NCBI RefSeq assembly: GCF_014290175.1
Contig: NZ_JACOOR010000008.1
Location: forward strand, 1 to 64,000
Direction of reading: 5' to 3'
Origin: Anaerosacchariphilus hominis
GTDB lineage: Bacteria; Bacillota; Clostridia; Lachnospirales; Lachnospiraceae
Length of the DNA stretch: 64,000 nucleotides
Of this stretch, positions 24,527-34,990 are shown piece after piece. Positions within the stretch are counted from its first letter, which is position 1, and every line of letters starts with the position of its first letter. The notes below the pieces were generated by a model. The model saw only the letters and a list, made by a program, of their open reading frames with translations, was not told the origin of the DNA and did not search any database. Position numbers and translations under genes: made by a program.

Positions 24527-25536
24527 TTAAGGAAGCGATTTTAAAACTGGCAAAGAAAGAAAATCTGACTTATGAAGAGGCAGAAGCAGTCATGAATGAG
24601 ATCATGAGCGGCGAGGCGACGCCGGTGCAGATGTCCTCTTATCTGACGGCCCTGTCCCTGAAGGGTGAGACCATCGATGAAATTACGGCTTCGGCGGCTG
24701 GCATGCGGGCTCACTGTGTGAAGCTGCTTCACGACATGGATGTGCTGGAAATCGTGGGGACCGGCGGCGACGGCTCCAATTCTTTTAATATCTCCACCAC
24801 GGCTTCCATGGTCATCGCGGCAGGCGGCGTCCCCGTAGCCAAGCACGGCAACCGGGCGGCTTCCTCCAAATCCGGCGCGGCGGACGTGCTGGAGGCCCTG
24901 GGCGTGAAAATTACCATTTCCCCGGAAAAGAGCGCAGAGCTTCTGAAGAAGATTAACATCTGCTTCCTGTTTGCCCAGAATTATCATATCGCCATGAAAT
25001 ATGTGGCTCCCATCCGCAAGGAGCTGGGTATCCGCACCGTATTCAACATTCTTGGACCCTTAAGCAACCCGGCGGGAGCCAATATGGAGCTGATGGGCGT
25101 CTTCGACGGCAGCCTGGTGGAGCCCCTGGCCCAGGTCATGGAAAATCTGGGCGTAACCAGGGGTATGGTGGTCTACGGACAGGATAAGCTGGACGAAATC
25201 TCCATGTGCGCGCCAACATCCGTCTGCGAAATCCGGGGCGGCAAGTTCATTTCCTGCGAAATCACACCGGAGCAGTTCGGCTATATCCGCTGTGAGAAGG
25301 ATGCGCTGAAGGGCAGTACCCCACAGGAAAATGCGGAGATTACCAAGGCTATTTTAAATGGCACTGACAAAGGTCCCAAACGTCAGGCAGTCTGCCTGAA
25401 CGCAGGCGCGGCCCTCTATATCGCAGGTAAGGCCGAGACCATGGAGCAGGGCGTGCGGATGGCCGAAGAGCTGATCGACAGCGGCGCAGCCCGAAAAAAA
25501 CTGGAAGAGTTTGTAAAGGAAAGTAATGCGGAATGA
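24523..25536 (+). CDS. trpD: Anthranilate phosphoribosyltransferase
   Basis: 337 residues, normal length. Transfers phosphoribose from PRPP to anthranilate. PRPP-binding [17 protein letters not shown] and [21 protein letters not shown] are intact. Overlaps both neighbours by 4 nt. Confidence 0.97.
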   Translation: MIKEAILKLAKKENLTYEEAEAVMNEIMSGEATPVQMSSYLTALSLKGETIDEITASAAGMRAHCVKLLHDMDVLEIVGTGGDGSNSFNISTTASMVIAAGGVPVAKHGNRAASSKSGAADVLEALGVKITISPEKSAELLKKINICFLFAQNYHIAMKYVAPIRKELGIRTVFNILGPLSNPAGANMELMGVFDGSLVEPLAQVMENLGVTRGMVVYGQDKLDEISMCAPTSVCEIRGGKFISCEITPEQFGYIRCEKDALKGSTPQENAEITKAILNGTDKGPKRQAVCLNAGAALYIAGKAETMEQGVRMAEELIDSGAARKKLEEFVKESNAE

Positions 25537-26363
25537 ATATTTTAGAGGAAATCGCGGGAAAGACAAGGGAACGAATCGAGGCGGAAAAGAGGCAGTGCTG
25601 TCCGGCGGAAATGCGGGTGCTGGCGGAAGAACGGCTTCGGACTGAGAAAAGCGGCGGAGCGGAGGTTTTGGCGGGCGCTGCAGGCGGACGCTTCTACCGG
25701 GCACTGGCGGCTCCGGGCATGTCCTATATCTGCGAGGTGAAAAAAGCGTCACCCTCCAAAGGGCTCATTGCTTCGGACTTCCCCTATCTGGAGATCGCGA
25801 AGGAATATGAGGCGGCAGGCGCGGCGGCCATCTCCTGCCTGACGGAACCCTTTTATTTTCAGGGGTCTGACCGGTATCTGAAAGAGATTACGGATACGGT
25901 AGGGATTCCGGTGCTGCGGAAAGACTTTACCGTGGACGAGTACATGATTTATCAGGCAAAGACATTGGGAGCATCGGCGGTATTGCTGATTTGCGCGATT
26001 CTCGACAAAGTGCAGCTTCGGGACTACCGGCAGTTGGCGGAAAGTCTGGGGCTGGACGCCCTGGTGGAGGCCCACGATGAAAGAGAAGTGGAAATGGCCC
26101 TGGATATGGGCGCAAAAATCGTTGGCGTCAATAACCGGGATCTGAAGACCTTTCAGGTGGATATGCAGAACAGTATCCGGCTTCGGAATCTGGCTCCCCG
26201 GGAAGTGCTTTTCGTATCTGAGAGCGGTATCAAAGGGCCGGAGGAAATCAGCATCTTGAGAGAGCATCAGATAGACGCAGTGCTGATTGGGGAGACGCTG
26301 ATGCGGAGCGTGGATAAGAAAGCGGAGCTGGAACGGCTGAACGGAAGCCCGCTGAAGCGATAA
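25533..26363 (+). CDS. trpC: Indole-3-glycerol phosphate synthase
   Basis: 276 residues, TIM barrel. Catalytic/phosphate motifs [40 protein letters not shown] and SESGI are all present. Converts CdRP to indole-3-glycerol phosphate. Slightly longer than the usual 255-260 residues because of an insertion around residues 20-45. Confidence 0.97.
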   Translation: MNILEEIAGKTRERIEAEKRQCCPAEMRVLAEERLRTEKSGGAEVLAGAAGGRFYRALAAPGMSYICEVKKASPSKGLIASDFPYLEIAKEYEAAGAAAISCLTEPFYFQGSDRYLKEITDTVGIPVLRKDFTVDEYMIYQAKTLGASAVLLICAILDKVQLRDYRQLAESLGLDALVEAHDEREVEMALDMGAKIVGVNNRDLKTFQVDMQNSIRLRNLAPREVLFVSESGIKGPEEISILREHQIDAVLIGETLMRSVDKKAELERLNGSPLKR

Positions 26364-26409
26364 AGGATAGGCAGTTTTCTGCGGAGCGCGCCGCAAGGAG
26401 TGAAAGAAC

Positions 26410-27030
26410 ATGACAAAAATCAAGATCTGCGGCCTGAAACGGCCCGAAGATATCCAGGCAGTGAATGAGGCAAAGCCAGACTTTGCGGGCTTCGTTATCG
26501 AAGTATCGAAGAGCCGACGGAATGTGAGCGCCGAACAGGTGCGGGAGCTGGTAAAAGGCCTGGCGGAACAGACAGAGGCTGTAGGCGTTTTCGTAAACGC
26601 GCCCCTGGAACTGGTGGCAGGACTTCTGAAGGACGGCACCCTGGCGCTGGCACAGCTTCACGGCGGCGAGGACGAGGCCTATATCCGGGAACTGCGGCAG
26701 ATGACAGATAAGCCGTTGATCCAGGCTTTTTCCATCCGAACGAAAGCAGATATAGAACGGGCTTTACAGAGTACCGCAGACTACCTGCTTCTCGATCAGG
26801 GAGACGGCGGAACCGGCCGGTGCTTCGACTGGTCCCTGGTGCCGGAGCTTTCAAGGCCCTTTTTCCTGGCGGGCGGACTCAGCGTCGTAAATTTGTCCGA
26901 AGCCATTTCCCAGGTGAAGCCCTGGGCGGTGGATTTAAGCAGCAGCCTGGAGACGGATGGCGTAAAGGATCCGGCGAAGATACAGGCGGCGGTGGAAATG
27001 GTGCGAACACTGGAAACCGGTTCCCGGTAA
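26410..27030 (+). CDS. trpF: Phosphoribosylanthranilate isomerase
   Basis: 206 residues. KICGLKRPEDI near the N terminus carries the catalytic Cys; the conserved region with QLHG and the C-terminal FFLAGGLSVVNL and VDLSSSLETDGVKDP phosphate-binding segments agree with TrpF. A 46 nt gap after trpC contains a small GCGG/CCGC hairpin and the AAGGAG ribosome site. Confidence 0.96.
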   Translation: MTKIKICGLKRPEDIQAVNEAKPDFAGFVIEVSKSRRNVSAEQVRELVKGLAEQTEAVGVFVNAPLELVAGLLKDGTLALAQLHGGEDEAYIRELRQMTDKPLIQAFSIRTKADIERALQSTADYLLLDQGDGGTGRCFDWSLVPELSRPFFLAGGLSVVNLSEAISQVKPWAVDLSSSLETDGVKDPAKIQAAVEMVRTLETGSR

Positions 27031-27097
27031 AAGAGATAAAAGATAGAAACGATCAGACTGGGCGGAAAACGCGCAGCCAACATACAGGAGGAACAAT

Positions 27098-28282
27098 ATG
27101 TCAAAGGGAAGATTTGGAATCCACGGAGGCCAGTACATTCCGGAAACACTGATGAACGCAGTGATTGAGCTGGAAGAGGCCTATAATCACTATAAGGACG
27201 ACCCGGAATTCAACCGGGAGCTCACCGAGCTTCTGAACGATTACGCAGGCCGTCCCTCCAGACTTTATTACGCGGAGCGTATGACCAGAGATCTGGGCGG
27301 CGCGAAGATCTATCTGAAGCGTGAAGATCTGAACCACACCGGGGCCCACAAAATCAACAATGTGCTGGGTCAGGTGCTGCTGGCGAAAAAGATGGGCAAG
27401 ACCCGCGTCATTGCCGAGACCGGCGCAGGCCAGCACGGCGTAGCCACGGCCACCGCCGCGGCGCTCATGGACATGGAATGTGAGATTTTCATGGGAAAAG
27501 AGGATACGGAGCGGCAGGCACTGAACGTGTATCGGATGCGGCTGCTGGGCGCAAAGGTGCATGCGGTTACCAGCGGAACGGCCACCCTGAAAGACGCGGT
27601 TTCCGAGACCATGCGGGAGTGGACAAACCGGATCGCGGATACCCATTATGTGCTGGGGTCCGTCATGGGACCCCATCCGTTTCCGACGATCGTAAGAGAC
27701 TTTCAGGCGGTTATTTCCAAGGAGATCAGGCAGCAGCTCATGGAAAAGGAAGGACGGCTGCCGGATGCGGTGCTGGCCTGCGTGGGCGGCGGCTCCAATG
27801 CCATCGGAAGCTTCTATCATTTCATCGGGAACCCGGAGGTGCAGCTGATTGGCTGCGAGGCAGCAGGACGGGGCGTGAATACGGCGGAGACGGCGGCAAC
27901 TATTGCCACCGGACGCTTAGGGATCTTCCACGGTATGAAGTCCTATTTCTGCCAGGATGAATACGGACAGATCGCGCCGGTATACTCCATTTCCGCGGGC
28001 CTGGATTATCCGGGCGTGGGGCCGGAGCACGCACATCTCTACGATATGGGCCGGGCTCAGTATGTGCCGGTGACCGACGACGAGGCTGTGGATGCCTTCG
28101 AGTATCTGTCCCGGACCGAGGGTATTATCCCGGCCATTGAGAGCGCCCATGCGGTGGCCTATGCCAGAAAACTGGCACCGACCATGGGGAAGGATCAGAT
28201 TATCGTCGTTACCATTTCAGGCCGGGGCGACAAGGACTGCGCCGCCATTGCCCGCTACAGAGGGGAGGATCTTCATGAGTAA
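27098..28282 (+). CDS. trpB: Tryptophan synthase beta chain
   Basis: 394 residues, standard TrpB1 length. PLP lysine in HTGAHKINN (around residue 87); [24 protein letters not shown] and [11 protein letters not shown] conserved. Condenses indole and serine, in complex with TrpA. Start has AGGAGG upstream; stop overlaps trpA. Confidence 0.98.
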   Translation: MSKGRFGIHGGQYIPETLMNAVIELEEAYNHYKDDPEFNRELTELLNDYAGRPSRLYYAERMTRDLGGAKIYLKREDLNHTGAHKINNVLGQVLLAKKMGKTRVIAETGAGQHGVATATAAALMDMECEIFMGKEDTERQALNVYRMRLLGAKVHAVTSGTATLKDAVSETMREWTNRIADTHYVLGSVMGPHPFPTIVRDFQAVISKEIRQQLMEKEGRLPDAVLACVGGGSNAIGSFYHFIGNPEVQLIGCEAAGRGVNTAETAATIATGRLGIFHGMKSYFCQDEYGQIAPVYSISAGLDYPGVGPEHAHLYDMGRAQYVPVTDDEAVDAFEYLSRTEGIIPAIESAHAVAYARKLAPTMGKDQIIVVTISGRGDKDCAAIARYRGEDLHE

Positions 28283-29075
28283 GAGAGTCATGAATAAAAA
28301 AATTTCAGACGCATTTGCAAACGGAAAGGCATTTATCCCGTTTATCACCTGCGGCAACCCGTCGCTGGATATCACAGAACAGCTGGTGTACGCCTGCGAA
28401 GAAGCGGGAGCGGATTTAATCGAGCTGGGTATTCCGTTTTCAGATCCCACAGCCGAGGGTCCGGTGATTCAGGCGGCCAACATGCGTGCCCTGGCGGGCG
28501 GCGCGACCACGGACAGGATATTTGCCATGGTGGAACGGATCCGGCAAAAAACCGACATTCCCATGGTATTCATGACCTATGCCAACGTGGTATTTTCCTA
28601 CGGAAAAGGCACGGAGGACTTTATTCGTAAGGCGGCGGAAATAGGAATGAACGGTCTGATTCTCCCGGATGTCCCCTTCGAGGAAAAGGAAGAATTTGAC
28701 ATCCCCTGCAAGAAGTATGGCCTCGACCTGATTTCCCTGATTGCCCCCACCTCCCATGAGCGTATCAAAATGATCGCGAAGGAGGCGAACGGATTCGTCT
28801 ACTGCGTATCTTCTCTCGGTGTCACCGGAACCCGGACGGAAATCACCACAGATATCGGGGCCATGGTGAAGATGGTAAAAGAAGCCAAGGACGTCCCCTG
28901 CGCGGTAGGCTTCGGCATCTCCACACCGGAGCAGGCGAAGAATATGGCGGCTCAGTCCGACGGAGCCATCGTGGGATCCGCCATCGTCAAGCTCTGCGCG
29001 GCCTATGGCGCGGAGTGTGTGCCGAAGGTGAAGGAGTATGTGAAGAGTATGAAGGATGCGGTGCGGGAAAATTAA
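28275..29075 (+). CDS. trpA: Tryptophan synthase alpha chain
   Basis: 266 residues from ATG 28275 (AGGGGAGG upstream, 8 nt overlap with trpB). Catalytic Glu in [18 protein letters not shown] and Asp in [10 protein letters not shown]; phosphate loop VGFGIST. Cleaves indole-3-glycerol phosphate. Last gene of the operon; no hairpin terminator is obvious before the pgi promoter. Confidence 0.97.
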   Translation: MSKRVMNKKISDAFANGKAFIPFITCGNPSLDITEQLVYACEEAGADLIELGIPFSDPTAEGPVIQAANMRALAGGATTDRIFAMVERIRQKTDIPMVFMTYANVVFSYGKGTEDFIRKAAEIGMNGLILPDVPFEEKEEFDIPCKKYGLDLISLIAPTSHERIKMIAKEANGFVYCVSSLGVTGTRTEITTDIGAMVKMVKEAKDVPCAVGFGISTPEQAKNMAAQSDGAIVGSAIVKLCAAYGAECVPKVKEYVKSMKDAVREN

Positions 29076-29087
29076 CGGCTTCCGGGG

Positions 29088-29116
29088 TAGATCAACCTGT
29101 ATAAATATGGTACAAT
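29088..29116 (+). promoter_or_regulatory. Promoter of pgi
   Basis: Extended -10 TGG-TACAAT (29111-29116) with a weak -35 TAGATC at 17 bp. Confidence 0.5.
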
Positions 29117-29162
29117 ACCAATGTTAGAAAGTTGTTTTCAGAAACGGAGGGAATCATTTATT

Positions 29163-30743
29163 ATGGTAACATGGAAGAACCTGGATACACTGGAAAGTTA
29201 TCAGGAACTGAAAAATACGGCGCGCGTGAACCTGAAAGAGGTTATGTCCGGTGAAAACGGAGCGGAGCGCGTGAAGAAATACAGCGTGCCCATGGCAGAG
29301 GGCATGGCATACAACTATGCGGCGAAGGCCGTGGATGATCAGGTGCTGGAGGCTCTGGCGAAGCTGGCGAAGGAAGCGCAGCTGACCGAGAAGTTCGCAG
29401 CTCTTTACAATGGAGAAGTCATCAATACCGGCGAGAAGCGCCTGGTACTGCATCACCTGACCCGCGGACAGCTGGGTGACAAGGTAGAGGCAGACGGCGT
29501 GGACAAGCGCGAGTTCTATCTGGAGCAGCAGAAGAAGGTGACAGAGTTTGCCAATAAGGTACACGCAGGCGAGATCACCAATGCAGCAGGAGAGAAGTTC
29601 ACCACCGTGGTACAGATCGGTATCGGCGGAAGCGACCTGGGCCCCCGCGCCATGTATCTGGCCCTGGAGAACTGGGCGAAGAAGAATGGCACCTTCAAGA
29701 TGGAAGCGAAGTTTATCAGCAATGTGGATCCGGACGACGCGGCAGCCGTTCTGGCCTCCATCGACGTGGCACATTCCCTGTTCGTACTGGTATCCAAGTC
29801 CGGCACCACGCTGGAGACCCTGACCAACGAGTCCTTCGTAAAGGACGCCCTGGAAAAGGCAGGCCTGGATCCCTCCAGACACATGCTGGCAGTCACCAGC
29901 GAGACTTCGCTGCTGGCAAAGAGCGACGACTATCTGGCAGCCTTCTTCATGGATGATTATATCGGCGGACGTTATTCCTCCACATCCCCAGTGGGCGGAG
30001 CCGTACTGTCCCTGGCCTTCGGACCGGAGGTGTTCGAACGCTTCCTGGCAGGCGCGGCCGCAGAGGACGAGCTGGCGAAGAAGGAAAATCTTCTGGAGAA
30101 TCCGGCTATGCTGGATGCCCTCATCGGCGTATATGAGCGGAACGTGCTGGAGATGGGATGCACAGCCGTACTTCCCTACTCCCAGGCCCTGAACCGCTTC
30201 CCGGCCCATCTGCAGCAGGCAGATATGGAGTCCAACGGCAAGTCTGTAAACCGTTTTGGCGAGCCGGTAAACTATGTGACCGGACCGGTGCTTTTCGGCG
30301 AGCCGGGCACCAACGGGCAGCATTCCTTTTATCAGCTGCTTCATCAGGGAACGAATATCGTACCGCTGCAGTTTGTAGGCTTTAAGCAGAACCAGTGCGG
30401 CAGCGATGTGGTGATTCAGGGAAGCACCAGTCAGCAGAAGCTCTGCGCCAATGTGGCAGCCCAGATCATGGCTTTCGCATGCGGCAAAGAGGATGAGAAC
30501 CAGAATAAGTATTTCGCAGGCGGCCGTCCCTCCAGTATCATCATCGGCGAGCAGCTGACTCCGGAGAGCCTGGGCGCGCTGCTGTCCCACTTTGAGAATA
30601 AGATCATGTTCCAGGGCTTCACATGGAATCTCAACAGCTTTGACCAGGAGGGCGTACAGCTGGGCAAGGTACTGGCAAAGCGGGTATTGGCTCATGAGAC
30701 TGACGGGGCTCTGAAGGCATACAGCGATCTGCTGAATATCTAA
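29163..30743 (+). CDS. pgi: Glucose-6-phosphate isomerase
   Basis: 526 residues from ATG 29163; the frame is open upstream but has no ribosome site there, while GGAGGGA lies about 12 nt before this ATG. Interconverts glucose-6-P and fructose-6-P in glycolysis. Visible motifs are IGIGGSDLGPRAMY, VSKSGTTLETLTN, GRYSSTSPVGG, HQGTNIVPLQF and a C-terminal FENKIMFQGFTWNLNSFDQEGVQLGK-type region holding the catalytic Lys. Confidence 0.96.
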   Translation: MVTWKNLDTLESYQELKNTARVNLKEVMSGENGAERVKKYSVPMAEGMAYNYAAKAVDDQVLEALAKLAKEAQLTEKFAALYNGEVINTGEKRLVLHHLTRGQLGDKVEADGVDKREFYLEQQKKVTEFANKVHAGEITNAAGEKFTTVVQIGIGGSDLGPRAMYLALENWAKKNGTFKMEAKFISNVDPDDAAAVLASIDVAHSLFVLVSKSGTTLETLTNESFVKDALEKAGLDPSRHMLAVTSETSLLAKSDDYLAAFFMDDYIGGRYSSTSPVGGAVLSLAFGPEVFERFLAGAAAEDELAKKENLLENPAMLDALIGVYERNVLEMGCTAVLPYSQALNRFPAHLQQADMESNGKSVNRFGEPVNYVTGPVLFGEPGTNGQHSFYQLLHQGTNIVPLQFVGFKQNQCGSDVVIQGSTSQQKLCANVAAQIMAFACGKEDENQNKYFAGGRPSSIIIGEQLTPESLGALLSHFENKIMFQGFTWNLNSFDQEGVQLGKVLAKRVLAHETDGALKAYSDLLNI

Positions 30744-30775
30744 ATCAGGGGTTCGGAATAAGAAAAAGAAAGATC

Positions 30776-30818
30776 AAGGCTCTCATGTATGGAAAGGTTC
30801 TGTACATGGGAGCCTTTT
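30776..30818 (+). terminator. Terminator of pgi
   Basis: AAGGCTCTCATGTA/TACATGGGAGCCTT stem with TTTTG tail. Confidence 0.8.
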
Positions 30819-30821
30819 GAA

Positions 30822-30851
30822 TTTACAATTCTGTCTCCCCTGTGCTAAAAT
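30822..30851 (+). promoter_or_regulatory. Promoter of the decarboxylase-rsmI gene cluster
   Basis: -35 TTTACA (30822-30827), 18 bp, extended -10 TGC-TAAAAT (30846-30851); starts 4 nt after the pgi terminator. Confidence 0.65.
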
Positions 30852-30880
30852 GCTGTTCATAAGGAGCCAAGGATACAACT

Positions 30881-32413
30881 ATGGATATAAATCAGAAAAA
30901 GACAGTCACAACAGAATTTGGAGGCCCTCTGTACCGGAGTCTGAAGAAGTATGGGGATTCCGATTACTATGCCTTTCACATGCCGGGACACAAGCGGCAG
31001 CTGGGCCTGTTTGAGAATCCTTATCAGATCGATATCACGGAGATCGATGGCTTTGACGACCTGCATCATCCGGAGGCGGACGGGATCCTGGTCCGGGCGG
31101 AAGAACGGGCTGCAAAGGTATACGGGGCGGAGGAGACCCATTTTCTGGTCAATGGCAGTACGGCGGGCATTTTAAGTGCCGTATCCGGCTGTACCAGCCG
31201 GGGTGGAAAGATCCTGATGGCACGGAACTGTCATCGTTCGGTGTACCATGGAGTGGAGCTGCGGGCTCTGCATCCGGTGTATCTTTATCCACAACAGATC
31301 GAAAAGCTGGGGATAAACGGAGCGATTTTGCCGGAGAATGTGGAAAAAGCCCTGGAAAAGGAGAGAGACATTCAGGCGGTGATAATTACTTCGCCCACCT
31401 ACGACGGAGTCTGCTCGGATGTGAGAAACATCGCTGAGATCTGCCACCGCTTTGAAAAGCCGCTGCTGGTGGACCAGGCTCACGGAGCCCATTTCCCCTT
31501 TTCGGAGTATTTTCCGGAGGACGCTCTTCGGGCGGGGGCAGACGTGGTCATCCACAGTGTTCATAAGACCCTGCCGTCTATGACCCAGACGGCGCTGCTT
31601 CATCTACAGGGAAGCCTGGCGAACCGGGAGCAGGTGCGCCGCTATCTGTCGGTCTATCAGAGCAGCAGCCCATCCTATGTATTGATGGCTTCCATCGACG
31701 CCTGCATGGAGCTGCTGGAGCAGGATGGAAAAGAACTGTTCGCGGAGCATGAGCGGGAGCTTCGGGTCTTCCGGGAGAGCTGCCGGGAGCTGAAGCTTCT
31801 GTATCTGGCAGGGACGGACAGCGAGAACGGAGGTAAATGGCAGGAGAAAAGGAAACAGACGGAATTCGGTCCGGGGGCGGATTTTGACCGGAGTAAGATC
31901 CTGATTTCTACAGGGAGAGCAGGAATCTCCGGCGGCAGGCTTTCGGAGCTTCTGCGGGAGCGCTATCATCTGCAGATGGAAATGAGCGGGCCGGACTATG
32001 TGGTGGCTATCGCGGGAATTGCAGATACAAAAGAAGGCTTCGATCGGCTCAGGGATGCACTGCTGGAGCTGGATCAGGAACTGGCGGAAGGACGGAAAAT
32101 CATAGAAAAGACAGAAACGGAGAAGAGGAATTTCGGCGGCTATCGGCTGCCCGGGCTGCCTCTTCGGCTGGCGCCGGGAGAAGCCTGGGAGCGGGAGAGT
32201 ACGCTTTGCGCCCTGGAGGACAGCGTGGATCGCACGGCAGGAACCTATGTCTATCTGTATCCGCCGGGCATACCGGTGCTGACGCCTGGCGAACAGGTGA
32301 CCAGGGAGTTGACAGAGGAGCTTCGGGACTGGATGGAGCAGGGCTTCCAGGTACACGGACTGGAGAGTCATGGCGGAAGCCGGGCGCTGCTCAGGGTACT
32401 GCGGGAAGAGTAA
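30881..32413 (+). CDS. Orn/Lys/Arg decarboxylase family PLP enzyme
   Basis: 510 residues. Group III aspartate-aminotransferase-fold decarboxylase: FHMPGHKRQ near the N terminus, FLVNGSTAGILSA, DQAHGAHFPFS, and PLP Lys229 in SVHKTLPSMTQTA. Compact Gram-positive form like B. subtilis YaaO/SpeA. Substrate (arginine, lysine or ornithine) cannot be decided here. It heads a cluster (guanylate kinase, holB, ricT, methyltransferase, rsmI) that mirrors the Bacillus yaaO region. Confidence 0.9.
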   Translation: MDINQKKTVTTEFGGPLYRSLKKYGDSDYYAFHMPGHKRQLGLFENPYQIDITEIDGFDDLHHPEADGILVRAEERAAKVYGAEETHFLVNGSTAGILSAVSGCTSRGGKILMARNCHRSVYHGVELRALHPVYLYPQQIEKLGINGAILPENVEKALEKERDIQAVIITSPTYDGVCSDVRNIAEICHRFEKPLLVDQAHGAHFPFSEYFPEDALRAGADVVIHSVHKTLPSMTQTALLHLQGSLANREQVRRYLSVYQSSSPSYVLMASIDACMELLEQDGKELFAEHERELRVFRESCRELKLLYLAGTDSENGGKWQEKRKQTEFGPGADFDRSKILISTGRAGISGGRLSELLRERYHLQMEMSGPDYVVAIAGIADTKEGFDRLRDALLELDQELAEGRKIIEKTETEKRNFGGYRLPGLPLRLAPGEAWERESTLCALEDSVDRTAGTYVYLYPPGIPVLTPGEQVTRELTEELRDWMEQGFQVHGLESHGGSRALLRVLREE

Positions 32414-32433
32414 GGAATAAAAGGAAAACAGAG

Positions 32434-33024
32434 ATGGGAAAATTATTTTATGTAATAGGAAAAAGTTCCTCAGGGAAGGACACCATTTTCCAGAGACTGT
32501 TGAAGGAAGAAAGTCTGAAACTGCGGCCCCTGGTGCTGTATACCACCCGGCCCATGCGGGCGGGGGAGGAGCCCGGGGTGCAGTATCATTTTACCGATGA
32601 AGCGGGACTGAAGGCCTTGCAGGAGCAGGGGAAGGTCATCGAGCTGCGGGCTTACGATACGGTGTATGGTGTGTGGAAGTACTTCACAGCGGACACGGAA
32701 GCGACGGATCTGGAGAGCGGAGACTATCTGGGAATCGGCGTGCTGGAGTCCTACAAGGCCCTGCGGGATTACTACGGATCGGAACGGGTGGTTCCACTCT
32801 ATATCGAGGTGGAGGATGGAGAACGGCTCCAGCGGGCCCTTAACCGGGAGCGCGCCCAGGAGAAACCCCGCTACGCGGAAATGTGCAGGCGGTTTCTGGC
32901 GGACAGCGAGGATTTTTCCGAGGAACATATCCGGGAAGCGGGCATCGAAAAGCGATTTTATAACCGGGATCTGGACGCCTGTATGGAAGAAATCATGGCC
33001 TGTATGAAAAATACTGTTTTTTAA
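32434..33024 (+). CDS. Guanylate kinase-like protein
   Basis: 196 residues from ATG 32434, preceded by AAGGA. P-loop GKSSSGKDT (9-17), GMP-binding YTTRPMRAGEEPGVQYHF, and a YGVWKYF segment in place of the usual YGT. It occupies the slot held by thymidylate kinase in Bacillus. The P-loop differs from the standard GPSGVGKGT, so this may be a paralogue with another role rather than the essential Gmk. Confidence 0.82.
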   Translation: MGKLFYVIGKSSSGKDTIFQRLLKEESLKLRPLVLYTTRPMRAGEEPGVQYHFTDEAGLKALQEQGKVIELRAYDTVYGVWKYFTADTEATDLESGDYLGIGVLESYKALRDYYGSERVVPLYIEVEDGERLQRALNRERAQEKPRYAEMCRRFLADSEDFSEEHIREAGIEKRFYNRDLDACMEEIMACMKNTVF

Positions 33025-33075
33025 TGGAAATCTGTGATATACTAAAACGGAATGTGGAGAAAGGAGGGAGATTCT

Positions 33076-34065
33076 ATGGCAGGTTTTAACGGAATCATCG
33101 GACATGAGCAGATCATCGAACATCTGCGGAACGCCATACAGCTGAAAAAAGTCTCCCATGCCTATATATTGGACGGGGAAGAGGGCGCAGGAAAGAAAAT
33201 GCTGGCCGCCGCCTTCGCACAGACCCTGCAGTGCGAGGAGGGCGGAACGGAGCCCTGCGGGCACTGTCATTCCTGTAAGCAGGCGGAGAGCGGCAATCAG
33301 CCGGATATCATTTATGTGAGCCATGAGAAGCCGAATTCCATCGGCGTGGAGGAGATCCGGGAGCAGCTTTGCGGGGATATCCTCATCCGGCCCTACAGCA
33401 GTCCCTGGAAGATTTATATTGTGGACGAGGCGGAGAAGATGACGGTGCAGGCTCAGAATGCCCTGCTGAAGACCATCGAGGAGCCGCCGGCCTACGGCAT
33501 CATTCTTTTGCTTACGACCAATGCGGATGCCTTTCTGCCGACCATTCTTTCCCGGTGCGTGACCCTGCGGCTGCGCCCGGTGCGCGATGCTCTGATTCGG
33601 GACTATCTGATGGAGCAGCTTCATGTGCCTGACTATCAGGCGGACGTGTGTACGGCTTTTGCCCGGGGCAATGTGGGACGGGCCAGGAAACTGGCGGAGT
33701 CGGAGCAGTTTACGGAGCTTAAAGATCATGTGGTACATCTGATGCGCCATATTGACGATATGGAGATCAGCGAGATTACCGACGCGGTCCGACGGGTTAC
33801 CGAGTATAAGACGGAGATCGAAGATTATCTGGATCTGATCATGCTCTGGTATCGGGACGTGCTGCTGTTCAAGGCGACCCAGAAGATAGACGGTCTGGTA
33901 TTTTCCGATGAGATCAATTATATCAGCGCCCGTGCGAAAAAGAGTTCCTACGAGGGACTGGAAACCATCATAAAAGCGCTGGAGAAAGCGAAAGTGCGTC
34001 TGAAAGCCAATGTCAACTTTGAGCTGACCATGGAGCTTCTTCTGCTTACGATAAAGGAGAATTAG
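33076..34065 (+). CDS. holB: DNA polymerase III delta' subunit
   Basis: 329 residues from ATG 33076 (AAAGGAGGGAG upstream; ATG 33052 has no site). Clamp-loader AAA+ fold: degenerate Walker A GEEGAGKKM, zinc module CGHCHSC with an earlier Cys, Walker B YIVDEAEKMT, sensor-1 LLLTTNADAFLPTILSRC. Followed 1 nt later by ricT. Confidence 0.94.
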   Translation: MAGFNGIIGHEQIIEHLRNAIQLKKVSHAYILDGEEGAGKKMLAAAFAQTLQCEEGGTEPCGHCHSCKQAESGNQPDIIYVSHEKPNSIGVEEIREQLCGDILIRPYSSPWKIYIVDEAEKMTVQAQNALLKTIEEPPAYGIILLLTTNADAFLPTILSRCVTLRLRPVRDALIRDYLMEQLHVPDYQADVCTAFARGNVGRARKLAESEQFTELKDHVVHLMRHIDDMEISEITDAVRRVTEYKTEIEDYLDLIMLWYRDVLLFKATQKIDGLVFSDEINYISARAKKSSYEGLETIIKALEKAKVRLKANVNFELTMELLLLTIKEN

Positions 34066-34066
34066 A

Positions 34067-34990
34067 ATGGAAAAGGTCATAGGAGTCAGATTCCGAAACG
34101 CCGGAAAGATTTACTTCTTTTCCCCGGGAAAGCTGTATATTCCCAAGGGGAAGCATGTTATCGTGGAGACGGCCCGGGGCGTGGAATACGGCTATGTGGT
34201 AGTGGGTACAAAAGAGGTGGATGATAAGAAGATCATTCAGCCCCTGAAGCCGGTACTGCGCATCGCCACACCGGAAGATGATACGAAGGAAGCGGCGAAT
34301 CGGTTTAAGGAGAAAGAGGCCTTTCGGATTTGTCAGGAAAAGATCAAAAAGCACGGCCTGGAAATGAAGCTGATCCAGGCGGAATATACCTTTGACAATA
34401 ATAAAGTCCTGTTTTATTTTACTGCGGACGGAAGAATCGACTTCCGGGATCTGGTAAAGGATCTGGCCAGCGTATTCCGTACCCGGATCGAATTGCGGCA
34501 GATCGGCGTCCGTGACGAGACAAAGATGCTGGGAGGCATCGGAATTTGCGGAAGAAGCCTGTGCTGCCATACCCATCTGTCCGAGTTTGTTCCTGTATCC
34601 ATCAAGATGGCCAAGGAACAGAATCTGTCCCTGAATCCCACAAAGATTTCCGGTGTGTGCGGCAGACTCATGTGTTGTCTGAAACACGAGCAGGAGACCT
34701 ACGAGGAACTGAACAGCCATCTTCCGGGTGTGGGCGACTATGTGACCACCGCGGATGGACTGAAGGGCGAGGTACAGAGCGTAAATGTGTTGCGCCAGAA
34801 GGTCAAGGTGGTGGTGACCGTGGATGGCGACGAGAAGGAGATCCGGGAGTATCCGGTGGAAGAGCTGAAGTTCCGTCCCCGGAAGCGGAAGGAGAAGGGC
34901 GACAAGGGAGGCGGCTCTGTGGAGAAGGAGCTGAAGAAGCTGGAGGCCCTGGAGAAGCAGGAGAGGAAATCAAAGCTGAATGACAACTAA
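34067..34990 (+). CDS. ricT: PSP1-domain protein RicT (YaaT)
   Basis: 307 residues. N-terminal PSP1 domain (GVRFRNAGKIYFFSPG; ARGVEYGYVVVG) and two cysteine clusters, GGIGICGRSLCC and GVCGRLMCCLKHE, which in B. subtilis RicT help hold 4Fe-4S clusters of the RicA-RicF-RicT complex controlling RNase Y and differentiation. C-terminal tail Lys/Glu-rich. The next gene starts within its last 11 nt. Confidence 0.94.
   Translation: MEKVIGVRFRNAGKIYFFSPGKLYIPKGKHVIVETARGVEYGYVVVGTKEVDDKKIIQPLKPVLRIATPEDDTKEAANRFKEKEAFRICQEKIKKHGLEMKLIQAEYTFDNNKVLFYFTADGRIDFRDLVKDLASVFRTRIELRQIGVRDETKMLGGIGICGRSLCCHTHLSEFVPVSIKMAKEQNLSLNPTKISGVCGRLMCCLKHEQETYEELNSHLPGVGDYVTTADGLKGEVQSVNVLRQKVKVVVTVDGDEKEIREYPVEELKFRPRKRKEKGDKGGGSVEKELKKLEALEKQERKSKLNDN

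Noticed and set aside
29154-30695. 513-codon minus-strand frame opposite pgi
   Set aside because: Shadow of a highly biased gene, no motif or initiation signal.
32445-32470. TATGTAATAGGAAA also found at the start of the guanylate kinase-like gene, resembling the trp post-terminator repeat
   Set aside because: It is coding sequence for the FYVIGKS strand and has no matching inverted arm.
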